Positions 1-11,702 of a DNA stretch of 64,000 nucleotides are shown here, in pieces. The position numbers were made by a program, and so were the translations under genes. The notes under the pieces are model-generated. The model did not search any database. It saw only the letters and a program-made list of their open reading frames with translations, and was not told the DNA's origin. How positions within the stretch are numbered: the first letter of the stretch is position 1; each line of letters begins with the position of its first letter. Origin of the DNA: Perognathus longimembris pacificus (taxonomy: Eukaryota; Chordata; Mammalia; Rodentia; Heteromyidae); the NCBI RefSeq assembly GCF_023159225.1, contig NC_063167.1, positions 18,913,360 to 18,977,359 of the forward strand. Direction: 5' to 3'.

Positions 1-827
1 CTATAGTCAGTCACCTTGCCCTGGCCAGGCAGCAGACGGGTCCCTTGACCTTCCTTAGGTCTCTGGCAGCGAAAACAAAGCCCCCAGTGCACCGGCCCAT
101 CATGGCAGGGGCTAGAGGAAAGGAGGCTGCCCTGGGGCCCAGCTAAGGGAGGGAGTGGGAAGCCATGGGAACACAAGGCCACTTCATCTTTCTGCTCAGC
201 CAGCTGGATCCTCTCTGTCCCCCGGAACCCACTGGGGACTTAGGGTTTTCATGCATCTGATTAGCATAAATTAGCAGCTGCCGGCAGGAGGGAGGAATGG
301 CACATTCCAAGGCCCACTCTTGTTTTTGGAAGCTTTATCATGTCCTGATGAGGGCTTGCCTTGTTCCTCTGCCACGGATGGAAGAGTGGCTTGTGTGCCC
401 AGCCAGGCCCACTCCGGCCCCTGGAGAGCCCCTGGGCTTTGCAGGCCCCAGCCCCAGCTCCAAGGACAACATGGGGAGCCCACAGAGCTAGAGGGAGCAC
501 TGGACCAGACTCCTCCCCTCCCCAGCCCTTTCCTGGGCTCTCTCACACCAAGAGAACCTCTGTGTGGAGTGGTGGGCAGTGTGGGGACAGCTCCACCAGC
601 TGGCTATCTGGAGCCTTTCCATCTGGTTTCATGGGGATAAAGCTACCTGCCCTGGCTTTCCAATGCAAGGGAAGAGGCCTACTGTGTGCCAGACCCTAGA
701 CTGGAGCTCTCTCTGATGTCCAAGAATCCACAGGGGCAGAGGGGGCAAGAGTTGTATTTGTCTGCCACATGGCTCTCTCTCCTCCTTCTGATAACTCAAC
801 AAGTTCCCCTCCAGAACTAAGAGTCCT
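1..827. other. Intergenic, no gene seen
   Basis: Unique sequence without repeats I recognise. CATCTGATTAGCATAAATTA at 254-273 is an AT-rich patch with overlapping homeodomain/POU-like words in GC-richer DNA. Confidence 0.5.
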
Positions 828-960
828 GGAGCCTCACCAGGTTCAAATCAGCTCTGCCACTGGCCAGCTGGAAGACTCAGTCCTCTCCCCTGGCAAATGG
901 GATTTCAGTTGTAAGAATCATGAATGGGTGCCTTTAGGGTACTTATAACAGTATCACCAC
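828..960 (+). repeat. MIR SINE
   Basis: AGGTTCAAATCAGCTCTGCC, then TCCCCTGGCAAATGGGA. Confidence 0.6.
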
Positions 961-1374
961 ACAGTACTTAGCAAAACAATGCTTTAGCAATCACTGAAGG
1001 CTTCAGAGCCCACTCCGAACCACAAGGCACACACCTGACCCAGCTGTGGCAGTTAGAATGTCTCATCTCCATTGGGCCACAGTGCTTGGCCCAGGACAGA
1101 CAAGCTTGACCAATCAGAGAAGTTCTTTCTTTCCCTGAGATGGCTAAGCTGGGAAGATGGACTCTCCCAGTGCTGCCCATGGCCAGGCCCTTCCTGTCCT
1201 CACCCAATAAAGCCCTTCTGGAGTGAGAGAGAAGGAAGCCACCAACCCCTCAGAGACAAGACAGATGGAGAGGTGGTCTGAGAAACCATGAGACACAGAG
1301 ACTAACAGAGGAAATGATGGACAGAGAGGGTCCCCATCATTTCCATCCCTGGCTCACACTGTGACCCTCAGTAT

Positions 1375-1500
1375 TCCCTTTCATTGGTAAAACCCTGGGT
1401 AAGCCACATTTGGTTGTCTCTGGGGTACAAATGAGGAAACTGGGGCTTGGGAGGTGTGATGATCTGCCCTTGAGGTAGAGCTGGCAGGTGGAGGCCAAGA
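1375..1500 (-). repeat. MIR SINE
   Basis: Antisense MIR: ACAAATGAGGAAACTGGGGC. Confidence 0.6.
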
Positions 1501-1985
1501 GCAGATGACCTGCTTCCAAGTACAGACAGACAGACAGGTGGGGAAGCAGCGCCATTCAACCTCAGACTGCCCCCTAGCCCTTCCATTGCACGGCATCCCA
1601 GAGAAGAGTGAGGACTCCAGCACTTCCATGACTCACTTAGCACATTTAAAATGTTTCAAGTAAGCCAGACCCAAAGAAACACAGGCTGCAGGGTTTCCCT
1701 CATTTGTCATAACTAGAATATGTCTATAAATCTACAAGCTAATCCAATAGATAGTAAAAGACAAATAACTACACTTGGACATAATATAATTGATTAAACA
1801 CTTTAAGCATTTGCACACAGAACAAAGGAGGATATTCTGAGGAGAGGATCACAAGGGCTCAATAGCTATGTGCATATGACCATATAAAATGATGCTTATC
1901 AAAACAAACTCCAAGAAATGGAAACAAGAGGGGTTGGTTGGTTGGTTGGTTTTTGAGGGTTTTTTTTTTGTTTTGTTTTTTTTTG

Positions 1986-2212
1986 CCGGTTGTGGGGCTT
2001 GAACTCTGGGCCTGGGCGCTGTCCCTGAGCTCTTCAGCTCAAGGCTGGTGCTCTACTACTTGAGCCACAGCACCACTTCCAGTTTTCTGGTGGTTAATTG
2101 GAGATAAGCTCATGGACTTTCCTGCTCTGGCTGGCTTTGAACCGTGATCCTCAGATCTCAGCCTCCTGAGTAGCTAGGATAACAGGTGTGAGCCACCGGC
2201 ATCTGGCTCAAG
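1986..2212 (-). repeat. B1-like/Geo chimeric SINE
   Basis: Minus orientation: the T-run at 1959-1985 is the poly(A) tail. Then come the Geo half (antisense of GGGCTTGAACTC through GAGCCACAGC) and the 7SL-like half (antisense of CCTGTAATCCTAGCTACTC). Nearly complete. Confidence 0.85.
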
Positions 2213-2234
2213 AGGATTTTTGTTGTTGTTGTTT

Positions 2235-2580
2235 TATTGTACTATTTAAAGTTATTTCTTTTTTTCTCCTTTGGTTTATTCCTGTTGTCACCGTGTTTTA
2301 TTTCTGTACCCTTTGTCTTGTATATAAGTTTATCTGATTTGGGAAAAGAAGGGGAATCACAGAAATGGTGGGACAAAGGGTAAACAAATTCAACAGTGAT
2401 ACTCACTAGGTACTATGCTAAAATGAACTTTACAACTTGGAAGGAGAGGGGTCAGGGAGAACATGGAAGGAAAGGAGGGAGATGGCAACACTGTTCAAAA
2501 AGAAATATACTCATTACCTGAATTATGTAACTATAACCCCTCAGTACATCACCTTTACAATAAAATTTAAATTTGAAAAA
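2235..2580 (+). repeat. LINE-like 3' end with AATAAA tail
   Basis: AT-rich sequence ending in TACAATAAAATTTAAATTTG and an A-rich tail. Positions 2490-2570 are clearly related to the reverse strand of 52148-52295 (shared AAGAAAT.TACTCATTACCTGA and GTAACCCCTC), so this is a dispersed repeat. I read it as a rodent L1 3' UTR, but the family assignment is uncertain. Confidence 0.55.
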
Positions 2581-2585
2581 ATGTT

Positions 2586-2790
2586 GGGGCTGGGAATGTG
2601 GCTTAGCGGTAGAGTGCTTGCCTAGCATGCATGAAGTCCTGGGTTCGACTCCTCAGTACCACATAAACAGAAAAAGCTGGAAGTGGCGCTATGGCTCAAG
2701 TGGTAGAGTGCTAGCCTTGAACAAAAGAAGCTCAGGGACAGTGCCTAGGCACTGAGTTCAAGCCTCAGGACAGGCAAAAAAAAAAAAAAA
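2586..2790 (+). repeat. IDL-Geo dimeric SINE
   Basis: Left half GGGGCTGGGAATGTGGCTTA..GGGTTCGACTCC is tRNA-Ala/ID-like. The right Geo half ends GGACAGGC and A16. It sits directly behind the A-tail of the LINE-like element. Confidence 0.9.
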
Positions 2791-2799
2791 GTTTCCCAA

Positions 2800-3036
2800 G
2801 TAAGCTGAGCACTGGTACCGGTGGCTCAAGCCTGTAGTCCTAGGCACTTAGGAGACTGAGATCTGAGGATCACAGTTTGCAGCCAGCCCGGGCAGGAAAG
2901 TCTATGATATTTTTATCTCCAATTAACCACGAAAAAGCAGGAAAAGGAGCGTGGCTCAAGTGATAAAGCATCAGCCTTGAATGTGCCTAGGGCCCTGACT
3001 TCAAGTCTGAGGACCGGCACACATGCAAAACAAAAT
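2800..3036 (+). repeat. B1-like/Geo chimeric SINE with target-site duplication
   Basis: Begins CTGAGCACTGG and ends ACATGCAAAACAAAAT. GTTTCCCA occurs just before (2791-2798) and after (3037-3044), the remnant of a target-site duplication. The insertion is therefore younger than the IDL-Geo copy whose tail it adjoins. Confidence 0.88.
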
Positions 3037-3669
3037 GTTTCCCATGTGTAAAATAGGGATCGCATCCCTTATTTCATCAGCTCGACATATAAAAAGATGC
3101 CATGTTCAAGGCACAAGGCACACAGAGAGCTCCCAGTCAATGTCCACTTTCCAAGTCACCAGAATACGCATCATGGACCTTACCCTGCCGGGGACAAAGG
3201 CCTTGACTTGAAGTGGCTTTGTGAGCTGCTCTCAGGAGGTCCTCAAGGCCACAGCGCAACCCCACATCAACGGCAGGGAACCCAGGGCTCAAGGTGGCCC
3301 AGCAGTGCACTCAGGGTCAGTCACAGTGCTTGTTAATGGACCGCTCCAGTTTCTCAGTGACCCAAACCCCAGGTCACTGTCCTAGGTTCTGTGAGGTCAT
3401 GGGCTAGGAACCAAGTAGAAGAGGAGAGGCAGAGTAGGTGGTAGGGAATCCAAGGCTGAGCGTGAGTCCCGCCTATGGCTGGGGCTGCTCTGCTCTGCCC
3501 TCCAACCACCCTTCAAGCCCAGCCCAGACTCCGAGTTCTATGCCAATGGCTCTCCCTGCTGGCCACAGAGGAGACCCCAGGTACCAGATAGACAGCCCAG
3601 AAAAAAGCACCATCCAGCCCAGAAGGCCTTTTCTTAAAAGGCCTGGTAGGGTAGGAACTCACAGCCCAC

Positions 3670-3775
3670 ACCAGAGTGATTTAGGGTACATGACTTTACC
3701 CCTCTGCATTTTGGGTGTTCTCATCTGCAAAGGTGGGGTGACAATAGTGACATAAATGAAATAATGCTTCAAAGT
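3670..3775 (+). repeat. MIR SINE
   Basis: Sense MIR: ATGACTTTACCCCTCTGCATTT, then TCATCTGCAAAGGTGGGGTGA. Confidence 0.65.
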
Positions 3776-4001
3776 GACTCCTAGGTCCAATGCAGATGCA
3801 TGGATCCACAAATTGCTGAGTTGGTCACCCCAAGGTTTGGGACTGAAAATTCAGCTCATCCTTGCCTATGATGCTGGTGGCACAGAGAAGGGGAAGAATG
3901 TCCTACATGGACAAGCACATGAAAATAAGGACAACATCTCTAACAAATGAAGAAATGAAAATAAAATGAGATGCTACTTTGCACCAATAGATGGCTAACA
4001 A

Positions 4002-4031
4002 ACTATCTACCTATCTCTATCTATGTATCTA

Positions 4032-4071
<40 letters not shown>
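4002..4071. repeat. (TATC)n followed by (CA)n microsatellite
   Basis: Imperfect TATC units at 4002-4030 pass into about 20 CA units at 4032-4071. The CA block abuts the 3' end of the minus-strand SINE that follows. Confidence 0.9.
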
Positions 4072-4073
<2 letters not shown>

Positions 4074-4277
4074 CCTGGGTGCTGTCACTTAGTTTTTTTG
4101 CTCAAGGATAGAGCACTACCACTTGAGCCACAGTTCTACTTCTGGTCTTTTAGTAGTTAATGTGAGATAAGAATCTTCATGGACTTCTATGCCAAGGCTG
4201 GCTTTGAACCTCAATCCTCAGATCTCAGCCTCCTAAGTAAGTAGGATTACAGCCATAAGCTACCAGCATCACCAGTA
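4072..4277 (-). repeat. B1-like/Geo chimeric SINE
   Basis: Minus orientation, diverged copy without a poly(A). Its 3' end merges with (CA)n, which looks like its tail. Confidence 0.8.
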
Positions 4278-4336
4278 CCTATATAGATATAGATATAGAT
4301 ATAGATATAGATATAGATATAGATATAGATATATGA
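4278..4336. repeat. (ATATAG)n hexamer microsatellite
   Basis: About nine uninterrupted six-base units, next to the 5' end of the preceding SINE. Confidence 0.95.
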
Positions 4337-4999
4337 TAGCAACTAGCAAGTGTTGGTAGAAAAGAAATGGGAACCTTGGGTATGGCTGGCAAGAATATGA
4401 AATAGTACAGCTGCTGTTAGAAAACCATATGGAGATTCCTCCAAAGATTAAACATAGAATTGCCTTATGTTCTAGAAATTCTACTTCTGAGTAACTATCC
4501 AAAAAGATCAAAAGCAGGAAATTCAACTGATAATTTTTTCAACACCTTGTTTTTATAAAAGCATTATTGACAATAGCCTAAAAGGTGTAAGCTGCCCATG
4601 CACCTATGAAGAGTGAAATGGAGGAACAAAGTGTCACCCTGCTATGCGATGGAATATTATGTAGCCTTTCAGAATGAAGGGGATTCTGACATATACTACC
4701 ACAGCAATGGCCCGTGAGGACAGTGCGCTCAGTGAAATAAGCTGAAGGACGCACACATTGTGTGACTTCGTTTAAAGGTGTTCACAGACACCGGAAATCG
4801 ATGGCTGCTGGGAGCCGAAGGAGGAAAGGGAGGAGCTGTTAGTGGCGAACCAAGTTTGAGCTTGTGAACAGGAAAATGCAGTGGAAGGGATTGTGGCAAT
4901 GGTTGCCCAACAGCGTGAACGCACTGAATGTACATAAGAGATGATGACTGTGACAAACTTTATGCTGTTGTGTGTATGTGTGCTGTCAGAGTTTTTTAA

Positions 5000-7274
5000 A
5001 TAAATTAAGGAGTATCTGAGGCCAGACTTCCAGGGCAGACTCTCCTTCAAAAAGAAGAGATGTCCCTGGCAGAGGGCAGAGGGCAGAGGGCAGAAAGCAG
5101 AGGGCAGAGTGCCCCCCCCCCCGGGAAGGTTGAGAGGTCACACCTGCTCACTGGAGCCAGCTTACTAGAAAAGAACATCCCAGCCCTGGCCTGGGCTTCG
5201 CTGAGGACCGACCTCATGGGAGCCTGGGTTGGGGGGAGGGGCGGGGGATAGAGACCATTCTTTCTGGGAATGGCAGCAACACCACCTCCGTTCACCTCCC
5301 AACAGGAAAGAGAACTGTGTCACCTCGGTATACCCCCCCCACACACACACTCATCCCCACCCACCCCCACGCTCAATCGCCTCACCCATCCCAGCCCTGC
5401 AGGGAGAACTCCACCACCGGGGCCAGGACCAAGCAGTATGTGCCTGAAACCACCAGAGGGCGCACGGCACCCACAAACCCAATTGTCTCCTGTTCTAGAT
5501 GGAGGGACAGACAGAGGGACAGGGGATGAGGGGAGCTCTGGGCTCGCGTCGACAGCTCCCCCTGTGCCAAGAACACCCTTTCCTTCAGGGATGTCCGAGC
5601 TGGAAGGCGGCCTAGCACTTGGGTGGAACGGAGGAACTTTTCACACAGTTGAGGCCCTGGCTGTAGCAGATGGCTGCCCACAGCCGCAGAGCAGAGCAAG
5701 GCAGGGCAGACACTGGAGCCCTAGCGACCCCCAGGTCCCCCAGATGGACACACCTCCCCCTCCGCTCTACACCCCAGGGAGCTCAGCCTTGACGGACTGT
5801 GGGGCGACCACACACACACACACACAGTGAGGATACTGAGACACTGGGAAACTGAGGCACGGGGAGATGAAGAGGCTGCTGTGCCCTGCGTTGCCCCGTG
5901 TACCCATCTGGCTCACTATTTAGTCACCCAGGAGGGAGGCTCCGTTTTCAGAGAAGGCAACTGAGTCCCAACTTTCCAAGCTCTCCTGACTTCTGGTCCT
6001 GCAGAGAGCAGAGGCACAAGGACACCCTTCCTCCCCTCCCCCCACTGAGGGGGAAGGGGACCTGGAGTGCAGCCTCTGGGGGTAAATGGGGCCACCGACA
6101 GGCACAGCAGAAAGACCCCCATAGACTACAACAGCCAGACAAGGACATGAACTGCACCCCCACCCCAATACCTTGGCTAGAAGGCTACAATCTCCCCATG
6201 CGTGCCTTTCAAGCAATGGGTGAGGGGGTACAGAGGGAAACTCCTCACTCAGACCTGGTGGTACACATCTACCAGGCAGGACCTTCTTCCCAAATTAAGA
6301 CACAAAAGTCTCACAAGAAGATCTTTGGCCTTTCTTCTACCTTTGAGCTTGGAATATAAATGTGAATGCTGGAGGCACAGCAAGCATTTTGCAAGCTGGA
6401 AGACAAATACCACCCGCGTGGGAGAGCCTGTTCCTTGATGCTGCTCCCTCTCTAGCTTTCCCATGGTGTCAGAGCAACAGACCCCTTGTTACTCAGCTGT
6501 TCTCTTGGTAGAGCCAGCCTGGACCCACGTGCCAACCAGAGAGCCTGCAGACCAACGCTGGGTGGCCTCAAGCAAGCAGTTTTGTGGTCCAAGAACCTCC
6601 ATTGCCCTATGGAGACAACGGGGATGCAACATACACTGTGTGAGAGGCTAGGAAGGTAAACACGCCCAGTGCCTCCCGCCTGGGACAGAAGCCACCCACA
6701 GAGTCATCTACTCCTAATGAAGGGGGCACGAGGCAGTGGGGGGGGGGGGGCAGACAGCCCCTTGTCCTCCTGAAGAAAGGACACGAGCAAAGGAGGCTTG
6801 CTGGAGAAAACTGAACTGCCACCCCTGACAGAGCCACCTGAACCCTGGACACGGACCCTCACCCCTTTAATTAAGTGCAAGACCAGGGAGACTCCAGTGG
6901 CCCGGACACCCAGCAACAGTGGCTTTGAGCCAAGGCTGAGTACCCCAGAGTTACGGGATGGGACCACCTCCCCCTCCCCATCCCCCCGCCAGAGCCTCCG
7001 CTTTCCAAGTCCCTCTGTCTCCATCTGACATAGTACCAGGCATCTCACGACTAGGGGTTCACTGCTTTAGATATGAAGGCTTGAAGGAGTCCCCAGGTGA
7101 TGGGGGGCTGGCACCCCGATGAAACCATGGTTTTGGGTGCACTCCAAGGCCACTGCTGAGACTTAAAGGCCCTGGGAAATGTCAGCGAGAGAGCGGGGCT
7201 TCTGTCTCCCTCGCCTGGCCTGCTCGGTGTGGCCAGCCCCCCACCCAGCCCAGGGCGCTGCGAGAAGCAATCCA
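5000..7274. other. Intergenic, GC-rich, no gene seen
   Basis: Apart from the heptamer array, short CA runs (5340-5370, 5805-5827) and G13 (6738-6750), I see no element. Open frames here are composition-driven and lack gene structure. Confidence 0.5.
5069..5122. repeat. GGCAGAG heptamer array and poly-C
   Basis: Five or six imperfect units of GGCAGAG, then C10 at about 5112-5122. Confidence 0.85.
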
Positions 7275-7505
7275 GGAGCCAGGCGCCGCTTACGCCTGCT
7301 ATCCCAGCCACTTAGGAGGCTGAGAGCCAAGGACCAGGGTTCCAAGCCAGCCTACACGGGAAAGACCATGACATTCTTACCTCCAATGAATCACCCAAAA
7401 GGCCTGAAGTGGAGCCATGGCTCAGATGATAGAGTACCAGCCCTAAGACAAAAAGCTTAGAGACAGGGCCTGGATGCTTTTAAGCCCCAGGACAGGCACA
7501 CAGGA
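7275..7505 (+). repeat. B1-like/Geo chimeric SINE
   Basis: Old copy with several substitutions. Both halves are recognisable (CCTGCTATCCCAGCCACTTA; CCCCAGGACAGGCAC). Confidence 0.78.
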
Positions 7506-9028
7506 AAGAAGCATCTGAGAGAGAGGTTCAGCTATGCCCAAGGCCATACAAATAATATCCCAGAGCTGACATTTGAAGCCCAAACGGGGCCTCCGCTACA
7601 CCACAGGCCTGGGCTAGCCATTGTTCACTTACTGTGTGAATCACACAACTTCCTCCCCTGAGATGCTTCCATAAAGTGGGGCGGGGGGGGCCTAGACTTA
7701 ATGGAAATCCCAGTTGGACTCTGGATGGGGCCCCTGGGTTCCACCCCAGCCCTATCTTACATACTTGGTCCATACTTTGGACCAGTGATTCACCCCTGCT
7801 CTAAAGTGGGGGTGCTAGCCAGCCCTTTCTGGGCTCATTATGAAGATGAACCACGCTATGAGGGGGAAAGCAGTGTTTGAAAGTTGGGTGTGGCACAGAG
7901 AGAGTGACCCCTCAGGGGGTCAGAAGGAGCCTGGGGGGGCTCGCAGTAGAGGGGACCCAGGGGAGGGCAGTTGCTTTCCAAGCAGAGCCCAGGATGCCTG
8001 CTCTGGCCCTGGGCTGGTCCCAGATGACCCCCACTCACCACTTCCTGGCCACTCAAGAGCCCTTTGTCTGGTAGATGACAGAGGTCACTTCCGGCCCCCT
8101 GAAGGCCACATCAAACACCAACACAGGCCCAAACAAAGGGCCTTCCATGGTAGCTCCGCCCAGCCCCTGCCCACTCTCCCCAGCGTCCTGCAGGGTGGCC
8201 CAGGGGGCCCCCACAGCCTGGCTTGGATCAGAGGCAGTGGGGACAGAGGCCCTGACCCTCTAGGGGCCAGAGGAGCCTAGGAAAAGGGACAGCAGGAAGG
8301 GACACAGCAGGGGGACTCTCAGATCAAAGTCCTCCTTTCGGGAGCCAGAAGGCCTCTTTCAAATAAACACAGTGCTCCAAGTCCAGCAGCTCCTAGCCAA
8401 CCTCCAGACACACATACAGCTGCCCCCCAGATCCACAGGCCCTCTCAGGGGCTGCCTCCTGTCCTCTGCCTTCCTTCTAGAACTTTCCTGCAAGATGGTC
8501 ACTTTCCCTTTCCTGAAGGCTTTGCTCTAGAGACTTTCCGGGTCCCTGACCCCCTGACCTGTGACCTCTGACCCAGACCCCTCTGCTGCTCCCCAGTGCC
8601 TCACCTCCAGGCAGGCTTCTGTCTTCATCCACGCTAAGCCCCAGTGCTAAGTTTGGACGGCCAGTGGGCAGCAGGTGGCACAGCCCACCCACCCCCACAC
8701 ACACACAAGTGCTGTGTACTCTGAAACCCCCCCCCCAAGATACTCTCTGGTGTCTCTCCTGAAGCTCCCCTTAATCCCTGGCCAGGCACCCTGCCTCCCT
8801 GACTCTGCCTCTTTTTCTCTAGGGGGCCCTTGCAAGCCTTTTCAAAGACCCCCATACCACACAGCCCGCCTCACCTCTCCTCAGAACTCTGGATCCTGTG
8901 CTCTGCTTCATTTCCAACTGCCCATGTGGGTGGGGGGGGGCAGGGGGCAGGAGGAGGCTCCTGAACTTGAGCCTGCTCCAAGCATCCCCACTTCTGGGGA
9001 CAGTGGTATCCCTTCCCTTCTCCCCCCC

Positions 9029-9029
<1 letters not shown>
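7506..9029. other. Intergenic, no gene seen
   Basis: Unique GC-rich DNA with G- and C-runs (7678-7690, 8727-8736, 8931-8940). A weak antisense MIR may lie at 7515-7590. Confidence 0.45.

Positions 9030-9066
<37 letters not shown>
9030..9066. repeat. (CA)n microsatellite
   Basis: About 18 CA units. Confidence 0.95.
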
Positions 9067-9067
<1 letters not shown>

Positions 9068-9480
9068 GCTCATGTGAATAATTGACACTCAATTCAGACT
9101 AATGTTTTTCAAAAGGAGAGAGAGGAGGGATCCTGCTCACATAAGCAGATGTTGAAGAGTGAACTTCAGCGATTGTTGGACCCAGGCCTCAAGCAACCAT
9201 TCAAACTTGGCTTGGAGCAAATGCTGCCCTTTCAACAGCTGTGTGGCCAGACAGAGGTCTGCAGAACTCTCAAAGGCCAAGCCTGCACACAATCTGCCTG
9301 TCCCCACAGCAGAGCTGGGCAGTGCTGGCTGAGAAAGGGCAGAAGTGCTATCCAAGCAGAGGATGCCCACCATGCCCAGACCTGAGCCCCGTTCTGACTC
9401 CAAGCTCAGCATCTGTCCCTTCCTCCCCCATGCTCCTGGATGGAGAGGAGTAGGCACCGGGCTGGAGGGCAGAGGGGCCC

Positions 9481-9950
9481 CGAGCTGGGGTGCAGAGGGG
9501 AGGCAGAAGCTGTGAGGAGGTAGGCCAGGAGGTAATCAGCCCCTCAACAGAAGCTCATTAATCCCCAGAGGCCCTGACTCCTGCTCCCCATCAGCCTCTG
9601 CCGAGGGAAACATCTGTCACTCCTCCAAGATGAATCGCACACCAACACCATTATTAATGTGGTTTTAAGTGGTGTTTAGAATCCACTTCATTTGAAATAA
9701 AGCGACATAGATCTTCCCTGATTTGTTTAGCCCCCAGAGACCTGGCACAACATGGCTACTACCAAACACAGGGACTCCTGGGTTTATGCCCCAGCATGTC
9801 ACCCAGATTCAGGCTCATAATGGCTGACAGATGCAGGAGATTGGATCCCGGCAGGCCGGTAATAGAACGATTCCATCTATTGGTGGCCGAAGCATCATTC
9901 CACAGCTATTTCTAGTGTCTAAACAGGTCCACTACTCACCCTGCCTCTAT
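9481..9950. other. Unique stretch that looks like a conserved non-coding element
   Basis: No repeat and no simple sequence. It has AT-rich homeodomain-like words (GGTAATCAG, CTCATTAATCC, CATTATTAATGTGG) set in otherwise balanced DNA, as often seen in developmental enhancers. Conservation cannot be judged from one genome. Confidence 0.25.
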
Positions 9951-9964
9951 CAAGACCTCTTGGA

Positions 9965-10130
9965 GATATAACTGGACATGAAAAATGCTTACGGTGTCAA
10001 GGATGTCCATTGTGCTGTCGTTTACAACAGGAGGAACTGGAAATAACTTAAGTGTCCAGGTGGAGGAGAATGATAATGCGAATCAGAGGGCAAGCACACT
10101 AACTCACGGGATGTTCTGAATCTGTTCCAA
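9965..10130 (+). repeat. L1 3' UTR fragment
   Basis: GTTTACAACAGGAGGAACTGG and AACTTAAGTGTCCAGGTGG correspond to the L1 stretch that reads AATAGC..AACTGGAAACAACCTAAATGTCC. Short and diverged. Confidence 0.5.
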
Positions 10131-10527
10131 CGTGGTGTCCATCCTCAAGATTACTGTCTCAGGATCATGTGATTGGAACAGAAAGCAGACACCCGAAGAA
10201 GCTCAAGTGAAAGGGAGGATTGTTGTAAGTATCAGAGGAATTTCCCAGAATTCAACAGCCAGGGGCACAACTAGGCTGTGGAAGGCCGGGTACCTGTCAC
10301 ACCTCTGCCCCAAAGGAGCGAAGCTTTCTCACAGACTAACCCCAGACCTGGTAGCAAGGGGACTGCTGCTAGTGGGACTCTCACAGAAGGCAAAATAAAA
10401 TTAGAGCTAGGAACATCCTCATCAGAACTCAAGACCCCACCCCACAGCCCAAGCTGCTACTCCAAGGTCTGAACACTCAGCCCTGGATGGGGAGCTCCAG
10501 CTCCAGAAGGAAATTCACTCCATGGTT
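10131..10527. other. Intergenic, no gene seen
   Basis: Unassigned DNA between the L1 fragment and the repeat-bearing insertion; may belong to the same old L1. Confidence 0.4.
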
Positions 10528-10541
10528 AGCACTGAGGAACA

Positions 10542-10875
10542 AAAGAAAGTCCTGAGATATTGTACTAAACCTGTCTCCCTGTGGGACCCTCTGATTGGCC
10601 CTTGCTCTTCTTCCTGCCTCCCTGTGGGCCCCTCTGATTTGTCTTTGCTTATGCTCTCTACCTCCCTGTGGGCCCCTCTGATTGGCCTTTGCTTATACTC
10701 TCTGCCTTCGTGCGGGCTCCTCTGGCTCTTGCTCTAGCCTCTGCTGCTTCATAAAAACCTATAAACTCCCATACAGGAAATCCTGGTGACCAATGTCACC
10801 CATTGGTCATTCAGGTGGGCTCTTCCCAGCACTCATAACACCATGAGGAAACGTGTCCTACCCACCCGAAGCAAG
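10542..10875. mobile_element. 334-bp insertion-like segment with 44-bp repeats, unassigned
   Basis: Flanked by the 14-bp direct repeat AGCACTGAGGAACA (10528-10541 and 10876-10889). Inside are four units of about 44 bp (starts 10576, 10619, 10663, 10707), two with intact GATTGG (inverted CCAAT). A TATA-like ATAAAAACCTATAAA follows near 10751. The layout recalls the U3 of a solo LTR, but TG..CA ends are not clear and a 14-bp duplication is too long for an LTR. Confidence 0.35.
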
Positions 10876-10904
10876 AGCACTGAGGAACAGCCATACTCCC
10901 TTGC

Positions 10905-11450
10905 CTGGGATGGCTAAAATTAAAAAGACTAACACACAGAGTTTGGTGAGGTTTGGAGCCATGAGAACACTCCTTGACTGCAGCTAGAGGTGAGAAGGGC
11001 TGGAGCTACCCTTGGAAAGAAGTCTGCACACCATCTTCCTCTGCTGGGTGTTTACACACGAGAAACAAAGTCACATGCTCCCCAGTGTTTCTGGAAGCCT
11101 TATTAAAATAGTCAAAAGCTGTAAATGGCACAAACGTCTATCCCAACACGGATGGAGAAACAAATTACGGCAGATCCTCCCTGTAGAATACCACAATAAA
11201 AGGAACAGCCAACAGCAGGGATAAATCTTAAAACAGATCCCATGGAAGGAAGGAAGGAAGCTAGGCACAAAAAGTCTACATCCTCATTGATTTCACTTTT
11301 CTTAACATCTAGGAGGGTGGGGGGAGAGAGGTCTATGATGACAGGAAACAGATCACAGTTTGCCTGGAACAAGAGTGAAGGAAAGATGGGTTGTGAAGGA
11401 GGAGAAAATGTTCAGAGATGATGAAAATGTGGGTACACTGATTGTGGGGA
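10905..11450 (+). repeat. Ancient L1 3' end
   Basis: GATGGCTAAAATTAAAAAGACTAAC, TTTGGTGAGGTTTGGAGCC, then AGTCAAAAGCTGTAAATGG and GATGGAGAAACAAATTACGG follow the order of the L1 3' UTR. Confidence 0.75.
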
Positions 11451-11702
11451 TCTTTCATCAATGTGCACATCTGTCAAAGCCCATCATCTTACATGCTTTA
11501 AATGTGATCGATGCCTAAGGGTGGGGCTCAAGGGCCTTCCTTGAGGCCTGTGGTCCTGAATTCAAACTCAATCCCCAGGACTATGTTTTAAAGTATGTGT
11601 GTGATGGAGTTGTCCTTGTTTCTATTACACATGTACTATGTATCTTGTAGGTGTGCGCTCATGCATGTGTGCACATACTCGCTCATGTGTCCACACAAGC
11701 AC

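Larger units (their letters stand above)
3890..4990 (+). repeat. Ancient L1 3' end, interrupted by a SINE and microsatellites
   Basis: Recognisable L1 3' landmarks run in order: AAAATGAGATGCTACTTTGC, GAATATGAAATAGTACAGC, GAATATTATGTAGCC, and GTGAAATAAGCTGAAGGAC. The element is split at about 4002-4338 by TATC repeats, (CA)n, a minus-strand SINE and an ATATAG hexamer array. No ORF2 part is present. Confidence 0.8.

Noticed and set aside
1203..1210. AATAAA at 1206 as the 3' end of a gene on the plus strand
   Set aside because: An isolated hexamer without a coding exon upstream or a GU element that would support it.
10542..10875. Firm call of a retroviral solo LTR
   Set aside because: Tandem CCAAT repeats and a TATA-like box suggest it, but TG..CA termini and a 4-6 bp duplication are not seen; kept as unassigned.
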